Assembly (NCBI GenBank): GCA_951812925.1
Contig: OX638371.1
Location: 118,071,124 to 118,135,123, forward strand
Direction of reading: 5' to 3'
From: Calliopum simillimum
Lineage: Eukaryota > Arthropoda > Insecta > Diptera > Lauxaniidae
Length of the DNA stretch: 64,000 bases
The position numbers were made by a program, and so were the translations under genes. Of this stretch, positions 46,693 through 57,560 are shown piece by piece; positions within the stretch are counted from its first letter, which is position 1; each line of letters starts with the position of its first letter. The notes under the pieces were generated by a model. It was not told the DNA's origin, made no database searches, and was given only the letters and a program-made list of their open reading frames with translations.

Positions 46693-47570
46693 TTTCAAAT
46701 CGTAAATTAAGAACGTAAATTTTAATTAACATATCGTACTAAAGAAAGAAGCGTGCAATAACGTAATCCAGTTGGAACATTAAGATTTTTCATATCGATA
46801 TATATCGTCGTATCGTAAAAAGGCTTCCCTTAAAGTGCCTACGCAAACCACGGAGAAATAATATAAGCCCATATACAAACCGCGTGCCTTTTCTCCACCC
46901 CATACAAAGAATACTTCACATCAACACACAACTTAATCACACAACTTAATCACACAACACCAACCTAACACGAGTGTCGATCTTGCAGTGCAATACACAA
47001 AAACACAGTTATCATTACATATTTTCTTGTTCGCAGTCTATTTCGAATCTGGAGGCTTTTATTTCGAGCTAAGAAATACACAAACCGCGCGCGTACACGA
47101 ACCAACACGCTGGCACTGGCGACCGGAATTCGAAGTGGCTCTGCCTTATCGGCGATGCCATTTATCGACGACGCTCTACTATGGTGTTCCGATAACGATG
47201 GCCGTATGGTTGGGTGGCTTGGATATAACAACTTGCATGCAGGTAGAAAAAAATTATTATCGTACTTCGAACATGAATTTATGAATTCGAAAAATCGAAG
47301 TTCCGGTTTGAATTTGTTTTTTTCTTTCTTATAAGCAGTGAGCGAAATATTCATAAAACCATAATCGAATTGTGGCCAAAGGCGTTGATCTATGAATAAA
47401 TCTTCATCCACTGTGCCGCAGTAATTCTTCTTCTGTTTTGTTCCAACTTACAGGAAGGAAGTGAAGGAGCCTGTGGTGAACTCAATGCGCTGGAGCCTTT
47501 GTTTAGCGATTCATCCGAAGAGATTTATCATCAATTTTCTCAGAGTAATTTCGAGATCGAAAGCTTGCTT
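46693..47570 (+). pseudogene. Inverted, broken copy of E74A exons 1-2
   Basis: Reverse-complement duplicate of 35354-36291. ATG at 47155 opens MPFIDDALLWCSDNDGRMVG, with Ser for Pro at residue 12. One extra G (TTGGGTGG for TTGGTGG, near 47211) shifts the frame, so the exon is 88 instead of 87 bases. Donor (47243) and acceptor (47453) are conserved. Exon 2 starts at 47454, lacks 54 bases in frame (NPVPNS...EEA), shows several replacements (LFSDSSEEIYHQFSQSNFEI) and breaks into other sequence after ESLL at 47570. The 5'UTR acceptor is preserved too. It cannot make E74A but still holds sequence complementary to its first exons. Confidence 0.93.
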
Positions 47571-48178
47571 CACAAATTTGCGCCAAAGGGGGGGACTGGG
47601 GATCTTGAAAAGTGTGATGAAAGGTCTTTTATTTTATAAGCTGCAATATTAAGCCGCAATATTTTTTTTACGTAACCGTTAAAGAGATACTTGTAAAAAA
47701 CTGATTTTGGACGCCATTTTTCCAATATGGCGGAGCGAGCGAACATGATTCGAGGTGGCAAAGTTAAAATTCTGAAAGAGCACATCGCAATCTAAGTATA
47801 AAATAACTTATTTGCAAAAATTTCGGAAAACTTTCCAGGTAAAACTACCAAATGACTTCTATACTGTGCTAGTATGGAAAAATATGAAAATTAATTTTTA
47901 ACCATTATAGTATTGTAGCGAATAATGAAATATACATACATACTAGGGTGTCCGTTATTTACCAAGTTTATTGCTTTCAAGAAGGTAATCCTCAAAATGA
48001 CGAGCTTAATGGCCAGTTATAAGATAAAAAAAGAAAAATTTCAAAAGCTTCTAGAAATTACCTTTTTCATATACCTACTTAAAAATGTAAGGGGAAAAGT
48101 CTCTACTCGGTGTTTTTCATCATATTTAAGTTTTGTAACATTTCAGAAAAATTCTAGAGATGAAGTTGTTTTAAGTAA
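47571..48178. other. Repeat DNA right of the E74 copy
   Basis: 47743-47860 (GAGGTGGCAAAGTT, GAGCACATCGCAATCTA, CGGAAAACTTTCCAGG) is a repeat also found at 38358-38450 and partly at 46025-46060, so similar repeat text lies on both sides of the E74 copy. The 103-codon frame at 47925-48236 runs into the next palindrome and is not supported. Confidence 0.45.
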
Positions 48179-49921
48179 CACAGTGGAACAAAATTTGGTC
48201 AACAAAAGTTTACTCGGATCTGACGCTGCGGGATGAAAATATAGGCCAAAATAAAAGACTTTTGGCTCAGTTTGTTCAAATTGGCTCTAGTTTTCGAGAA
48301 AAGGCCGTTTGAATTTTGCACCTTGCATTATGTGGTCTTTTCATTATATCTCGTAAGTTAACTGAGTTTTATTGCATTTAGTGGTGGGGTTTTGTTCATC
48401 TAATCCATATCTACTCTTTCACTACCAAATCAGTATTTTTGGATGCACTTTTGGCAAGTAAGAGCACAAAATTCCCAAAAAAGTGATACTTTTCGCCTTT
48501 TATGACATTCGGCTCAATAGAAATCACCCGAGTGGTGGATTTATACCTTTTAAAAATTTCTCATGTGAGCCACCAAAGAAATTAAACGTAAAAAAAAGCT
48601 TTAACAAAATGATGTTTTATAACAACTAGTAAAGATTTTGTAAAAATGTTTTTTTTAGAGATATTTAGCATAGGTCGGGAAATAAAATGGTACTTTTTTT
48701 TGGGCTAAAATTTTTAATTTATTATTGAAAATCATTATTTCAAATAAATAGGTACATAAAACTATTGCAACTACTCCGCCTCTGAGAAAACTATAAAAAA
48801 TATGTGGGCACTCTCCACTTGTCAAGAAACTATATCATAGAAAAAAAATTGTGGTAATCGATATTGGTTCAAAAGTTATTAACAATATAGTGATGTCGTG
48901 CAAGTCTTTTTTCAGCATTAGAGAAAAACAACGCATCTTACGAAAAAAGTGTATATAGCATAAAATGCTTAGAATTACCTAAGGAATATGTGTGAGTTTT
49001 TTCAGAATTTTCTTAGACATTTTATAATTTTTCAAAAGGTCCGAAAAAAAAAGTTGATATGTTCCAAAAAAAACTCACACGTATTCCTTAGATAATTCTA
49101 AGCATTTTATGCCATATAAACTTTTTTCGTAAGATGCCTTGTTTTTCTCTACATCACTATATTACTAATAACTTTTGAAGCAATATCGATTACCCCATTT
49201 TTGTTTCTATGATATAGTTTCTTGACAAGTGGAGAGTGCTTATCTTTTTTTTATAGTTTTCTCAGAGGCGAAGAAGCTGCTTTATTTTTATGTACCTATT
49301 TGAAATAGGGATTTTCAATAATAAATGAAACATTTTTTTACAAATCAAAAACACCATTTTATTCCCTGACCTATGCTAAATATCTCTAAAAACAACATTT
49401 TTACAAAATCTTTACTAGTTGTTATAAAACATCATTTTGTTAAAGCTTTTTTTACGTTTAATTTCTTAGGTGGCTCACTTGAGAAATTTTTGCCCATATG
49501 AAACATTTATTATATCAAAGTGTTCGTATGGATCTCGGCTATAAGTAAAAAGGCATAAATCCACCACTCGGGTGATTTCTATTGAGCCGAATGTCATAAA
49601 AGGCGAAAAATATCACTTTTTTGGGAATTTTGTGCTCTTACTTGCCAAAACTGCATCCAAAAATACTGATTTGGTAGTGAAAGAGTAGATATGGATTATA
49701 TGAACAAAACCCCACCACTAAATGCAATAAAACTCAGTTAACTTACGAGATATATCGAAAAGACCACATAATGCAAGGTGCAAAATTCAAACGGCCTTTT
49801 TTCGAAAACTAGAGCCAATTTGAACAAACTGAGCCAAATAGTCTTTTATTTTGGCCTATATTTTCACCCCGCAGCGTCAAATCCGAGTAAACTTTTGTTG
49901 ACCAAATTTTGTTCCACAGTG
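48179..49921. mobile_element. 1.74-kb near-perfect palindrome, TAA-flanked
   Basis: Ends CACAGTGGAACAAAATTTGG and its reverse complement ending GTTCCACAGTG. TAA stands directly outside both ends (48176-48178, 49922-49924). The arms of about 800 bp pair almost throughout (GGCCAAAATAAAAGAC, CCGAGTGGTGGATTTAT, CTTGACAAGTGGAGAGTGC) around a centre near 49030. No coding capacity. A three-base TAA duplication fits PIF/Harbinger-type targets, but the arms alone do not prove it. Confidence 0.88.
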
Positions 49922-50857
49922 TAATTCATGCATGATAAAATTTCGTTAAATTCAAAGTCATAGCTGATCCCGTTCTTGTTTTATGACCCTGAACAGTGGG
50001 CTCCAATGGGTCTAAATTTGAAAAAATTGTATGCAGAAAGAAAGAAAAAACTGAGTAGGCAAAAAGTTTGTCTTTAGAGTAAAAAAATGCAAACCGGAAA
50101 GTCCAGGCTGATTTCCTTCAAGAGATATTTTAACCAATATTTTTTTAAGCCTTTTATTAAAAAATATAATTTTTGCGTATTAAAAAAAAGAACAAACAGA
50201 CGCAAAACTAATCATTTCGGATGTACTTTTTGATGATGAATCTGAATCCAATTTCATAATTGCTCTATCTCATCCGAATTTTGAGATATCCTTATACAAA
50301 TTTTTACAAATCCTATGTTTATTTATATTTTTCATTATTCGTTGCAATAATAGGCAAAGTTTAATTTTCACAAGTCGACTAAAAAAATTTGTTTTCATTC
50401 GAATTTTAACGGTTTTTTGCCTTTAATATGAAAGTCAGTCCATAGATTTACATTTTTTTTCTAGTTAGTTTTAAGATCTTCAAAATTTAATATGCTTTAA
50501 TAATATATTTACATAAGAGAGGATCAAATTTTTTTTCCACTTACTTTCATTCAGTTTCGGATTCTACGTTAAAATCTAAGTTTAAAACTCCTTGGGAGCA
50601 TATATCTGCGGTGAATTTCGACTCAGCTAAAAATTGTGAAATTTGGTATGGGGATAGGGTTATCACTAAGAACCGATAACATGAACTTCATGTTTTAAAG
50701 TGGACTGTGCCACGCCTTTTAATGGAAAAAACTAAGGATCGATAAAACGGTCCAACACAGTTTTTTACACATGAGAATTTCCCAAAAAATTCTTAAATTA
50801 GACGTCGAAAAAAAAAACTCCTAGGACTCATCAACCCATTGTATCCTGCTTTTATGG
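49922..50857. other. No gene; one GCCACGCC unit
   Basis: 50637-50735 is a single member of the 129-bp family (GAAATTTGGTATGGGGATAG, CACTAAGAACCGATAA, GTGCCACGCCTTTTAATGG). 50833-50857 belongs to the CCCATTGTATCC...TTTTATGGG repeat interrupted by the next element. Confidence 0.5.
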
Positions 50858-51390
50858 AGGTACATTAAGGTAGCAGAGCGAAAATGGCAGAACTGAAAAA
50901 AAAATATGGCAGAATTATAGGCTAATTATAGGCTAATTTTGGACCCAAACGCCGAATTTTAGGCTCTTCATTTAAAAAAAAAAAAAAATAGCTCTGCCAG
51001 CTTAAGTGTAAGCCAGCAGAGCTGTTTCGAGAAAACACATACGGGACGTATATTGAACAAAAGTAAGTAGTCAATAATTATAGGCTAATTATAGGCTATT
51101 TAAATGCCCAATCGCCAAATAAAAAGCTTTCCATTTAAAAAAAAAAAAGATTCTGCTAGATTAAGTTTAAGCTAGCAGAGCGATTTCGAAAAAAAAAACA
51201 TTTTGTACTAAAGAAAGTATTCAATAATTATAAGCTAATTATAGGCTTTTTAAATGCCCCATCGTCAAAAGAAAAGCTTTTCATAAAAAAAAAAATAAAA
51301 ATCTGCTAGGTTAAGCTTAAGCTAGCAGAGCGATTTTGAAAAAAAAATATTTTGTATTAAAGAAAGTATTCAATAATTATAGGCTAATTG

Positions 51391-51645
51391 AGGAGTGGCC
51401 GTACCAAAGGGCCTAAGTACCATTTCGAGGCAAAAAAAGTGTCATAATATAAAATGGGTGGCATTTTGTTAGAAATTAATAAAATTGTTTTCTGTTTTCA
51501 CTAAAAATTTTTTTGATAGTGTGAAATTGATGTCACTATGTTGAAAAAATTATAACAGTCAAATAACAGACTATTAGGCACATAAAAAGTATGGCATTAC
51601 TTTTGCCCCGAGAGGGTACTTAGGCCCTTTGGTACGGCCACTCCT
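51391..51645. mobile_element. AGGAGTGGCCGTACC MITE, best-preserved copy
   Basis: AGGAGTGGCCGTACCAAAGG and its reverse complement form the ends, each flanked by AATTG/CAATT. The interior has CGAGGCAAAAAAAGTGTCAT and, mirrored, GGCATTACTTTTGCCCCGAG. It lies in the left arm only, so it inserted after the arms formed. Other members: 14697-14871, 39379-39634, 56556-56748. Confidence 0.85.
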
Positions 51646-51699
51646 CAATTATAGGCTATTTAAATGCCCCATCGCCAAAAGAAAAGCTTTTCATTTAAA

Positions 51700-52290
51700 A
51701 AAAATGGACCAAATCAATTTTCTTGAAATAAGGAACTTCGAATAACAACAATTTCAGAGAAAAAAAACAACAACAACAAAACTACTACAACAACAACAAA
51801 ACTACTACAACAACAACAAATTTACTACTACTACAACAACAGTAATTTTACATAAAAGTAGGGGTAAGTGGGCGGCCTGCGGCCGCTGCTCAGGATTTAA
51901 ACCCGTCAGACATCCAACACCGGCTTCGCGGCGGCCTTCGGCCGCGGATCAGTCTATAATATATCCAACAAATAGTTTTGCTAGTCAAATTGCGAGCGCA
52001 ATTTTTAATAAAAAATTTTTTAAATAATAAGTAGCTACTGCGCTTGCATAAGACTGATCCGCGGCCGAAGGCCGCCGCGAAGCCGGTGTTGGATGTCTGA
52101 CGGGTTTAAATCCTGAGCAGCGGCCGCAGGCCGCCCACTTACCCCTACTTTTATGTAAAATTACTGTTGTTGTAGTAGTAGTAAATTTTTTGTTGTTGTA
52201 GTAGTTTTGTTGTTGTTGTTGTTTTTTTTTCTGTGGAATTGTTATTCGAAGTTCCTTATTTCAAGAAAATTGATTTGGTCCATTTTTTTT
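51700..52290. repeat. GC-rich central hairpin of the foldback
   Basis: The arms pair almost perfectly: GGACCAAATCAATTTTCTTG, (CAACAA)n/(CTACTA)n trinucleotides, GGCGGCCTGCGGCCGC, CCGGCTTCGCGGCGGCC and GGCCGCGGATCAGTCT on the left, mirrored from about 52028, around an AT-rich loop (51954-52027). The GC block stands out sharply from its surroundings. The same block, without its mirror image, lies in the foldback at 793-3059. Confidence 0.9.
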
Positions 52291-52404
52291 AAATGAAAAG
52301 CTTTTCTTTTGGCGATTGGGCATTTAAATAGCCTATAATTCTGCCATATTTTTTTTTCAGTTCTGCCATTTTCGCTCTGCTAGCTTAATGTACCTCTTTT
52401 ATGG

Positions 52405-53380
52405 GTATTTTCGAGCCTTTTTTCTAAAAACTGGGCTATAAGGGTTAAAGTATTCTACAAAAATATTTTACGGAAAATTTCACTAAATTTCATCTGAAAT
52501 AAAAAATGATGAAAATATAAAAAAAATTCGTCAAAAATGTAATAAATATGGAATGTGAGAAGTTCTCATTGATTTTTACGAATTTTTATGTTTCGGGATG
52601 AAATTTCGACTTTGTAGTGTTCAGCAGTGAAATTTTATAGCAAGTTTTTCTGTAGTTTATACTGACTCAATATTCCCCTGCTTTAGGAGTCATTTTTGTA
52701 CCTTTTTAGAAAAAGGGTAAAAATAACCCATACGTGGCGGATGTAGAGGGTAAAAATTTTCTACAAAAATATTCTTCGCAATATCCTGCATAAGTTTGCT
52801 AAGCACATAACACACTTCAGAAGTAAGAATCATATAGTTATATTAATCGATTTAACACAGGAATGCATTATATTTGTTTTTTGTACAGAGGACCTAAATC
52901 AGTTATTTTTTAAGGTCTATTTTGAAAAATTTTTGTGTACTACAAAAAGTTTGAAATTGTCGGACAGTGTAGTAGGCAAAAGAAATCAGTTCAGCCCCTG
53001 TTATTATGCCTTAGTCGAAGCACATTCGCTTGATTGTTGGAAAGGTTGAGAGGCGGAGCAGTACAGGAAACTTTAATTTTTTTAAGTTGGCAATGTCACG
53101 CCCCTAAATAAAAAAAACGCTCTCACGGCTAAGCCGCTGTGTCTATTTTTATAAAATTTGGTATTTAGATGGTGTTATCACAAAGGACTGATAATATGAA
53201 CTTTATGTTCTTAAATGGGCTGTGCCACGCCCCGTAATGGAAAAAACGCTCTCACGGCTAAACGACTTCATCGATTTTTATGAAATTTGGTAAGGAATTA
53301 GTCTTAAAATTCGATAATGTGGTCTTTATATTTTCAAGTGGGCTGTGCCACGCCCCTCAAGGGAAAATGCATAGACATGG
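52405..53380. repeat. Decayed repeats, then GCCACGCCC array
   Basis: 52405-52970 holds AT-rich repeats of the AAAGGGTTAAA..TATTCTACAAAAATATT type. From 52975 the head segment (TCAGTTCAGCCCCTGTTA, GGCGGAGCAGTACAGG) and three tandem units follow, with cores at 53095, 53224 and 53347 and CGCTCTCACGGCTAA phrases. This is a shorter relative of 22935-24560. Confidence 0.8.
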
Positions 53381-53472
53381 TTACAAATTAAAATTTGTTT
53401 ACTTAAGTAAACAAACAGTTGCGTGGTCTTTTTAAAAGTCAAATGGAAATGGTCGTTGTTAACTTAAATGTC

Positions 53473-54083
53473 ACCGGTTATGTAAGTCAAAAGCACATAT
53501 CTTTGCGTACAAAACCCTTTTTAAATTATATCAATATCTTTTTTTTTCTTGGAGTTATCCTAACCTAAAAATTTAAAAAGAAACAAAAACAAGATTTTTG
53601 ACTACGTTGGAGGCTATATAGAGAACGCACGAAATTTGTTTGGTCTTTTATACAAACTGCATCACTTATAATCATTTATTGTCTTCAAAATGAGCTATCA
53701 AATAGTCAAATAGTCTATACAAAGTTATGAGCTCTTTAATATGACATCAAGAAACACAAAAACGTTATGCCAAAACAAGTAATACACTGAAGCTAAAAAG
53801 TTAGTTTGTTTAAAATTGTTGTGACGAAGAAGGAAAAATTCGTAGGTGACCACTTGATGGCTGATTTTGAAGATGAGGGATTGTAGTCAGTAATTCAGTT
53901 AGTATAAAAGAGCAGAAAAATTTCGTGTGTTCTCTATGTAGCCTTCAACGTAGTCGAAAATCTTGTTTTTGTTTCTTTTCAAATTTTTAGGTTAGGATAA
54001 CTCCAAGAAAAAAAAAAAATATTGATATAATTTAAAAAGAGTTTTGTACACAAAGATATGTGCTTTTGACTAACATAACAGGT
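53473..54083. mobile_element. Palindromic MITE, 610 bp
   Basis: Left arm GGTTATGTAAGTCAAAAGCA, CTTGGAGTTATCCTAACC, AACAAAAACAAGATTTT, CTACGTTGGAGGC and the reverse complement on the right; arms of about 180 bp, loop about 270 bp. No coding frame. Confidence 0.75.
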
Positions 54084-54479
54084 TTTATGACAAAGTATTA
54101 CACTGCCGTGTTACATAACCTCAAAAGTAGGAAAAAATCACGAAAAATCTTATATTTTGGTAATATTTGGGTTAGGATATCTCCAAAACTCTGTAGTGGT
54201 AGATCAATTTTGTTAACGGATTTGAATTCAGCACCCAAAAGTTAGTTAGAAATGACGATTCGTGTTCCTTTTTATTGATTTTAGTTTTCGCATGTTATTT
54301 TTCACTTAACTCAACTTTGCCAAAAACGGAAAATTCGATTTAAAAAAAAAGCGCCCGACGGATTTTCTTAATTTTTTTTTTATATGATAAGGAAAGTACC
54401 CTGAACACGAAAATATAAAAACTTTCCGAGTGATGCAACTTGAGGGTTAAAAAATGTTTTGAACCCTCGTGGCATTAAG
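54084..54479. other. No gene recognised
   Basis: A short tail with GGTTAGGATATCTCC (54171) repeats the CTAACC..GGAGTTATCC theme of the neighbouring palindrome. The rest is AT-rich and featureless. Confidence 0.4.
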
Positions 54480-55960
54480 GTGGGAAAATATTAAGACCGT
54501 AGAATGAAAAGAATAATCCGACTGGTTGGTTGGCAAAGCAACGACCTTGTGATACGAGTAAGAGAATTATAAAGAGCGCAGCGCGCCTTTTGTTTCATTT
54601 ATATATAGCACACGCGGTATGACGTCGATCATACAACAACAAAAACAACAAAAAAAGTAATTATGCGACTTATAACACTGAAAGTTGTTTATCGTCCGTG
54701 AAATTATATTACGAGTTTTGATCTGTGGAAAAAAAACCTAAAAAACCAAAACAAAAAATAACAATGCAAAAAAAAACAACAACAACATATGACCGCTAAT
54801 GTTCCGGGAATCTACCGAGTTCAATAACATCAAAACTGAATTGCAAAAGTTGGCCTGTTCGTTTAGTCGTCTCATCGTCATTGTTGTTACTCTAATGTTG
54901 CTGCACAGAAACAACAACAACAATAACGAGGAAAACTCTCTAACGCCAAAGGAGAGCATGGTACAGTGAAGTTGTTGTTGTATTTAAAGCGATTACATGA
55001 AAATGGAAGCAAGGAAAGCGCGCTGACTCTGCTTGACTGGCTGAAAAACCAGATTACAAAAAGCAAGGAAAACACTTTACATAACATGTTATTGAACTAT
55101 GAAAATGCAACCAGCAACTAGCGAAAACAACAACAATTGCAAAAATCGAAATGTGTACACACACACACATATATATATATATAGCAAAATTATGCACACA
55201 CATTCATACATAGAAACAAAGTAACAAGCACGAGTGTAATAAAATATTTTTTCCATTTCTTTTTCATCCGTTTCCAGCGCAACTGCAGCAACAGCAAACG
55301 AACCAGAGTCAAATTCATTATAAGTGAAAGTCATTTTCATGAAGTTCGTTAACATTGAACTACGTGAATGCTGCCTACTGCCGCTGCTGTTGCGGCGCGG
55401 CGCTGAATGCGAAAGGAAAAACAAACGACCAAAACCGTGCGCGCATGCGCTCAAAGTTGCAAAATTTGACTGCATCGAACGGCCCATGCATAAAACAGTC
55501 ATTGGCACTGCTGCTGCGCAGGTCTCTCGGTCTCAGTCAGTGTCAGAGTTGCAGATGCAGATATACGAGTGCAATCACAACAACAACAACAACAACAAAA
55601 ATTGAAATTGCAACCTCTGTCTTAGAGCTTGAACAAGTTTGGCTAGCTGGCTGACTGCCTAGTTGGCTGGCTACTTTTGAAATGAAAAACAGAAAAATAC
55701 AATTCATGATGAACGCGTAGCAAGTTTTTCTTTCGTTTTCAGATTTTCTTTTCATCTCGCTTCTACGGGTACGAGCATTAGAAAAATAAATTCTTGTTTG
55801 GCGCATAATCTTACAACGATGCTCTCTACCCACCCTTTTGTAACGTATGAAGGTACCTACTCTTCATGCTTTCGCGCACAAAATATCTAATGCTGATTTT
55901 TTCAAAGACGGCTCCCCGCAATGTACTGCATGGAGCAACGAGTCGTTCCGTGTTATGCTA
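54480..55960 (-). promoter_or_regulatory. Low-repeat host block, candidate E74A promoter/5'UTR exon
   Basis: This stretch differs from everything around it: more G+C and CpG, no transposon ends, and CAG/CAA triplet runs (AACAACAACAACAACAACAA at 55577-55599) plus an AC/AT dinucleotide run (55155-55184). Several short open frames exist on both strands: minus 139 codons at 55508-55089, minus 96 at 55833-55543, plus 56 at 54799-54969, the last with a hydrophobic LIVIVVTLMLL. E74A is known to have a long leader with many small upstream frames, and its coding start at 35.8 kb needs a promoter exon to the right. Those facts make a minus-strand leader plausible. A TATATATAGC motif at 54600 on the plus strand could instead mark another promoter. 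Strand and function are inference. Confidence 0.4.
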
Positions 55961-56401
55961 TGTAGTCATTCGTCTTTTCAATTTCATAGGTACCGTGAAG
56001 TGACCCAGTAGAAAATTTAGTTTAAAGCTGGAAAAAACAATTCATTCATCATAGCTAGATGGCGAGGAAGGAGCGCTCGTTAGATTCCGAAAATTTCAAA
56101 TATACGTTCAAGAAAGATTTTTCGTTAAAAAAATGGTTTACGGGGCACATGGATCAGAGATGTTTTTTTGTGACACCCTGAAAACAAAACTAAAAGATTT
56201 GCTATGCCCACTAGATAATATGGATCCCCAAACAAAAACAACAGTTTGAAATCTTATAGAAAATGGTTTTTAAAAAAACAAACCTCTAAATAAGGAGCTA
56301 TTGCTCTGACATTTGACGATACGCTACATTCCATTCATATAAGTCCTTTATCTGAAATGTTTTTTCGCTAGTTGTACACATTAAGACCCGTAAAAAATTA
56401 T
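55961..56401. other. No gene recognised
   Basis: AT-rich sequence between the host block and a palindrome; no repeats or frames that I can support. Confidence 0.4.
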
Positions 56402-56989
56402 AAAATTCATCTCTATAAAGTTTCCTCAAAATTTTGAAATTGAAGAACTTACAGCGAATCTAAAACTTCAGTGCAAAATATGAAAAGACGGAAATGAAAA
56501 GATCGGAAGTCGACCGCTAAAACTGTGCAATATTCTTTTTGTTAATTGAATTTAAAATTGTAGAGTGGCCGCACCAGACGTGCCAAGTGCCAATACGAGG
56601 CAAAACTAATGTCATACATGTAATGTAAGCTTTTCGTAAAAACAGAACAATTTCGATCATTTCTAACAAAATGTTAAGCCCTTAAGTTATGACACTACTT
56701 GTGCCTCGTATTGATACGTAGCACCTTTGGTACGGTCACTCCTGAATTGTTTAATTACACATTTTATGTCATTTTATTTTATTAAAAGCATTCAGTAATT
56801 AAAATTTTTCAAAACGAATACATATATACAAATGTTCATTGATTTTTGAAGTTTTCGATTAAAAAGAAACAATATCGGTCGATTTCCGATAGTAAATTCC
56901 GTTTCTTCATATTTTGCACTGAAGTTTTAGATTCGCTGTAACTTCTTCAATTTCAACGATTTGAGGAAACTTTGTAGGGATGAATTTTG
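56402..56989. mobile_element. Palindromic MITE with nested MITE
   Basis: AAAGTTTCCTCAAA, TTGAAATTGAAGAA, ACAGCGAATCTAAAACTTCA and GTGCAAAATATGAA on the left are mirrored at 56898-56988. The arms are about 90 bp. The loop contains the MITE at 56556-56748. Its right border touches the next element. Confidence 0.75.
56556..56748. mobile_element. GAGTGGCCGCACC MITE, nested
   Basis: GAGTGGCCGCACCAGACGTG ... CGAGGCAAAACTAATGTCAT, mirrored by GACACTACTTGTGCCTCG and GGTACGGTCACTCC. Shortest of four family members. Confidence 0.78.
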
Positions 56990-57268
56990 GGAAGATCCAT
57001 ATCAAACCAACCAAAGAGTCAACCCTCACCATCTCCGAACTTAATGAAAGTTGGTATGGTTGTTGAGTTTCATCAAACTAATACTCGTGCAAAATTTTGA
57101 ATTCCAAACCAAAGTGGTTCCCAAAATACGGGGTCTTTAAAATTTTTTAAAAAAATATATGTCCAAGGCCAATTCATCATCTATACTTACTGTAAATTTG
57201 AAGGTGAAGCTCTTTCTGGTTTTGTAATTATAAATAAAATAAGACACAAATATTGAAAAAAATAATAT

Positions 57269-57490
57269 TTATTTGTAGATTTTGGAGTATGTTTTGACTT
57301 TAAGCGTGTCTTTTTCAAAAACGCTAAAGTTGTTGAATTTTTGAGTTCCAAGTATAGGTCGTAAGCTATAAAAGTGTTTTTCTAGAAACTTTTCTTTTTC
57401 AATGAAATCTTTTTCAGTTAAATATTTGAAATCGCAGTTAATAAAGTTTTGACTGCACCAATCAAACAAGTCATAAAGAACTTTTACCAC
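57269..57490 (-). pseudogene. Mirrored C-terminal fragment of the same transposase
   Basis: Open minus-strand frame with LFDWCSQNFINCDFKYLTEK, DFIEKEKFLEKHFYSLRPIL, GTQKFNNFSVFEKDTLKVKT and a stop. It is the left-arm copy of the C-terminus of the plus-strand pseudogene and is better preserved than the right-arm one (no frameshift). It is part of the terminal inverted repeat, not an independent gene. Confidence 0.8.
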
Positions 57491-57560
57491 ATTCCTTCAT
57501 TGCGAATCAACAAACAAAATTTTTGAGTGATAAAAAAGCATGTCTTGGTGAAAATTAAAT

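Larger units (their letters stand above)
50858..52395. mobile_element. Foldback-like element with 9-bp TSD
   Basis: CTTTTATGG lies directly on both sides (50849-50857 and 52396-52404). The ends AGGTACATTAAGGTAGCAGA and TCTGCTAGCTTAATGTACCT are inverted and continue into GCGAAAATGGCAGAACTG. The left arm carries three tandem units of about 150-160 bp with CTAGCAGAGCGATTT hairpins and CAATAATTATAGGCTAATTA, absent from the right arm. The central 290-bp arms are almost perfect. A MITE is nested at 51391-51645. The 9-bp duplication, as at 4935-5490, fits FB/Mutator-like insertion. No transposase. Confidence 0.92.

Noticed and set aside
55089..55833. 139- and 96-codon minus-strand frames
   Set aside because: No recognisable domain and low-complexity ends (from CA/TA and CAA runs). 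Treated as part of a candidate leader or regulatory block, not as genes.
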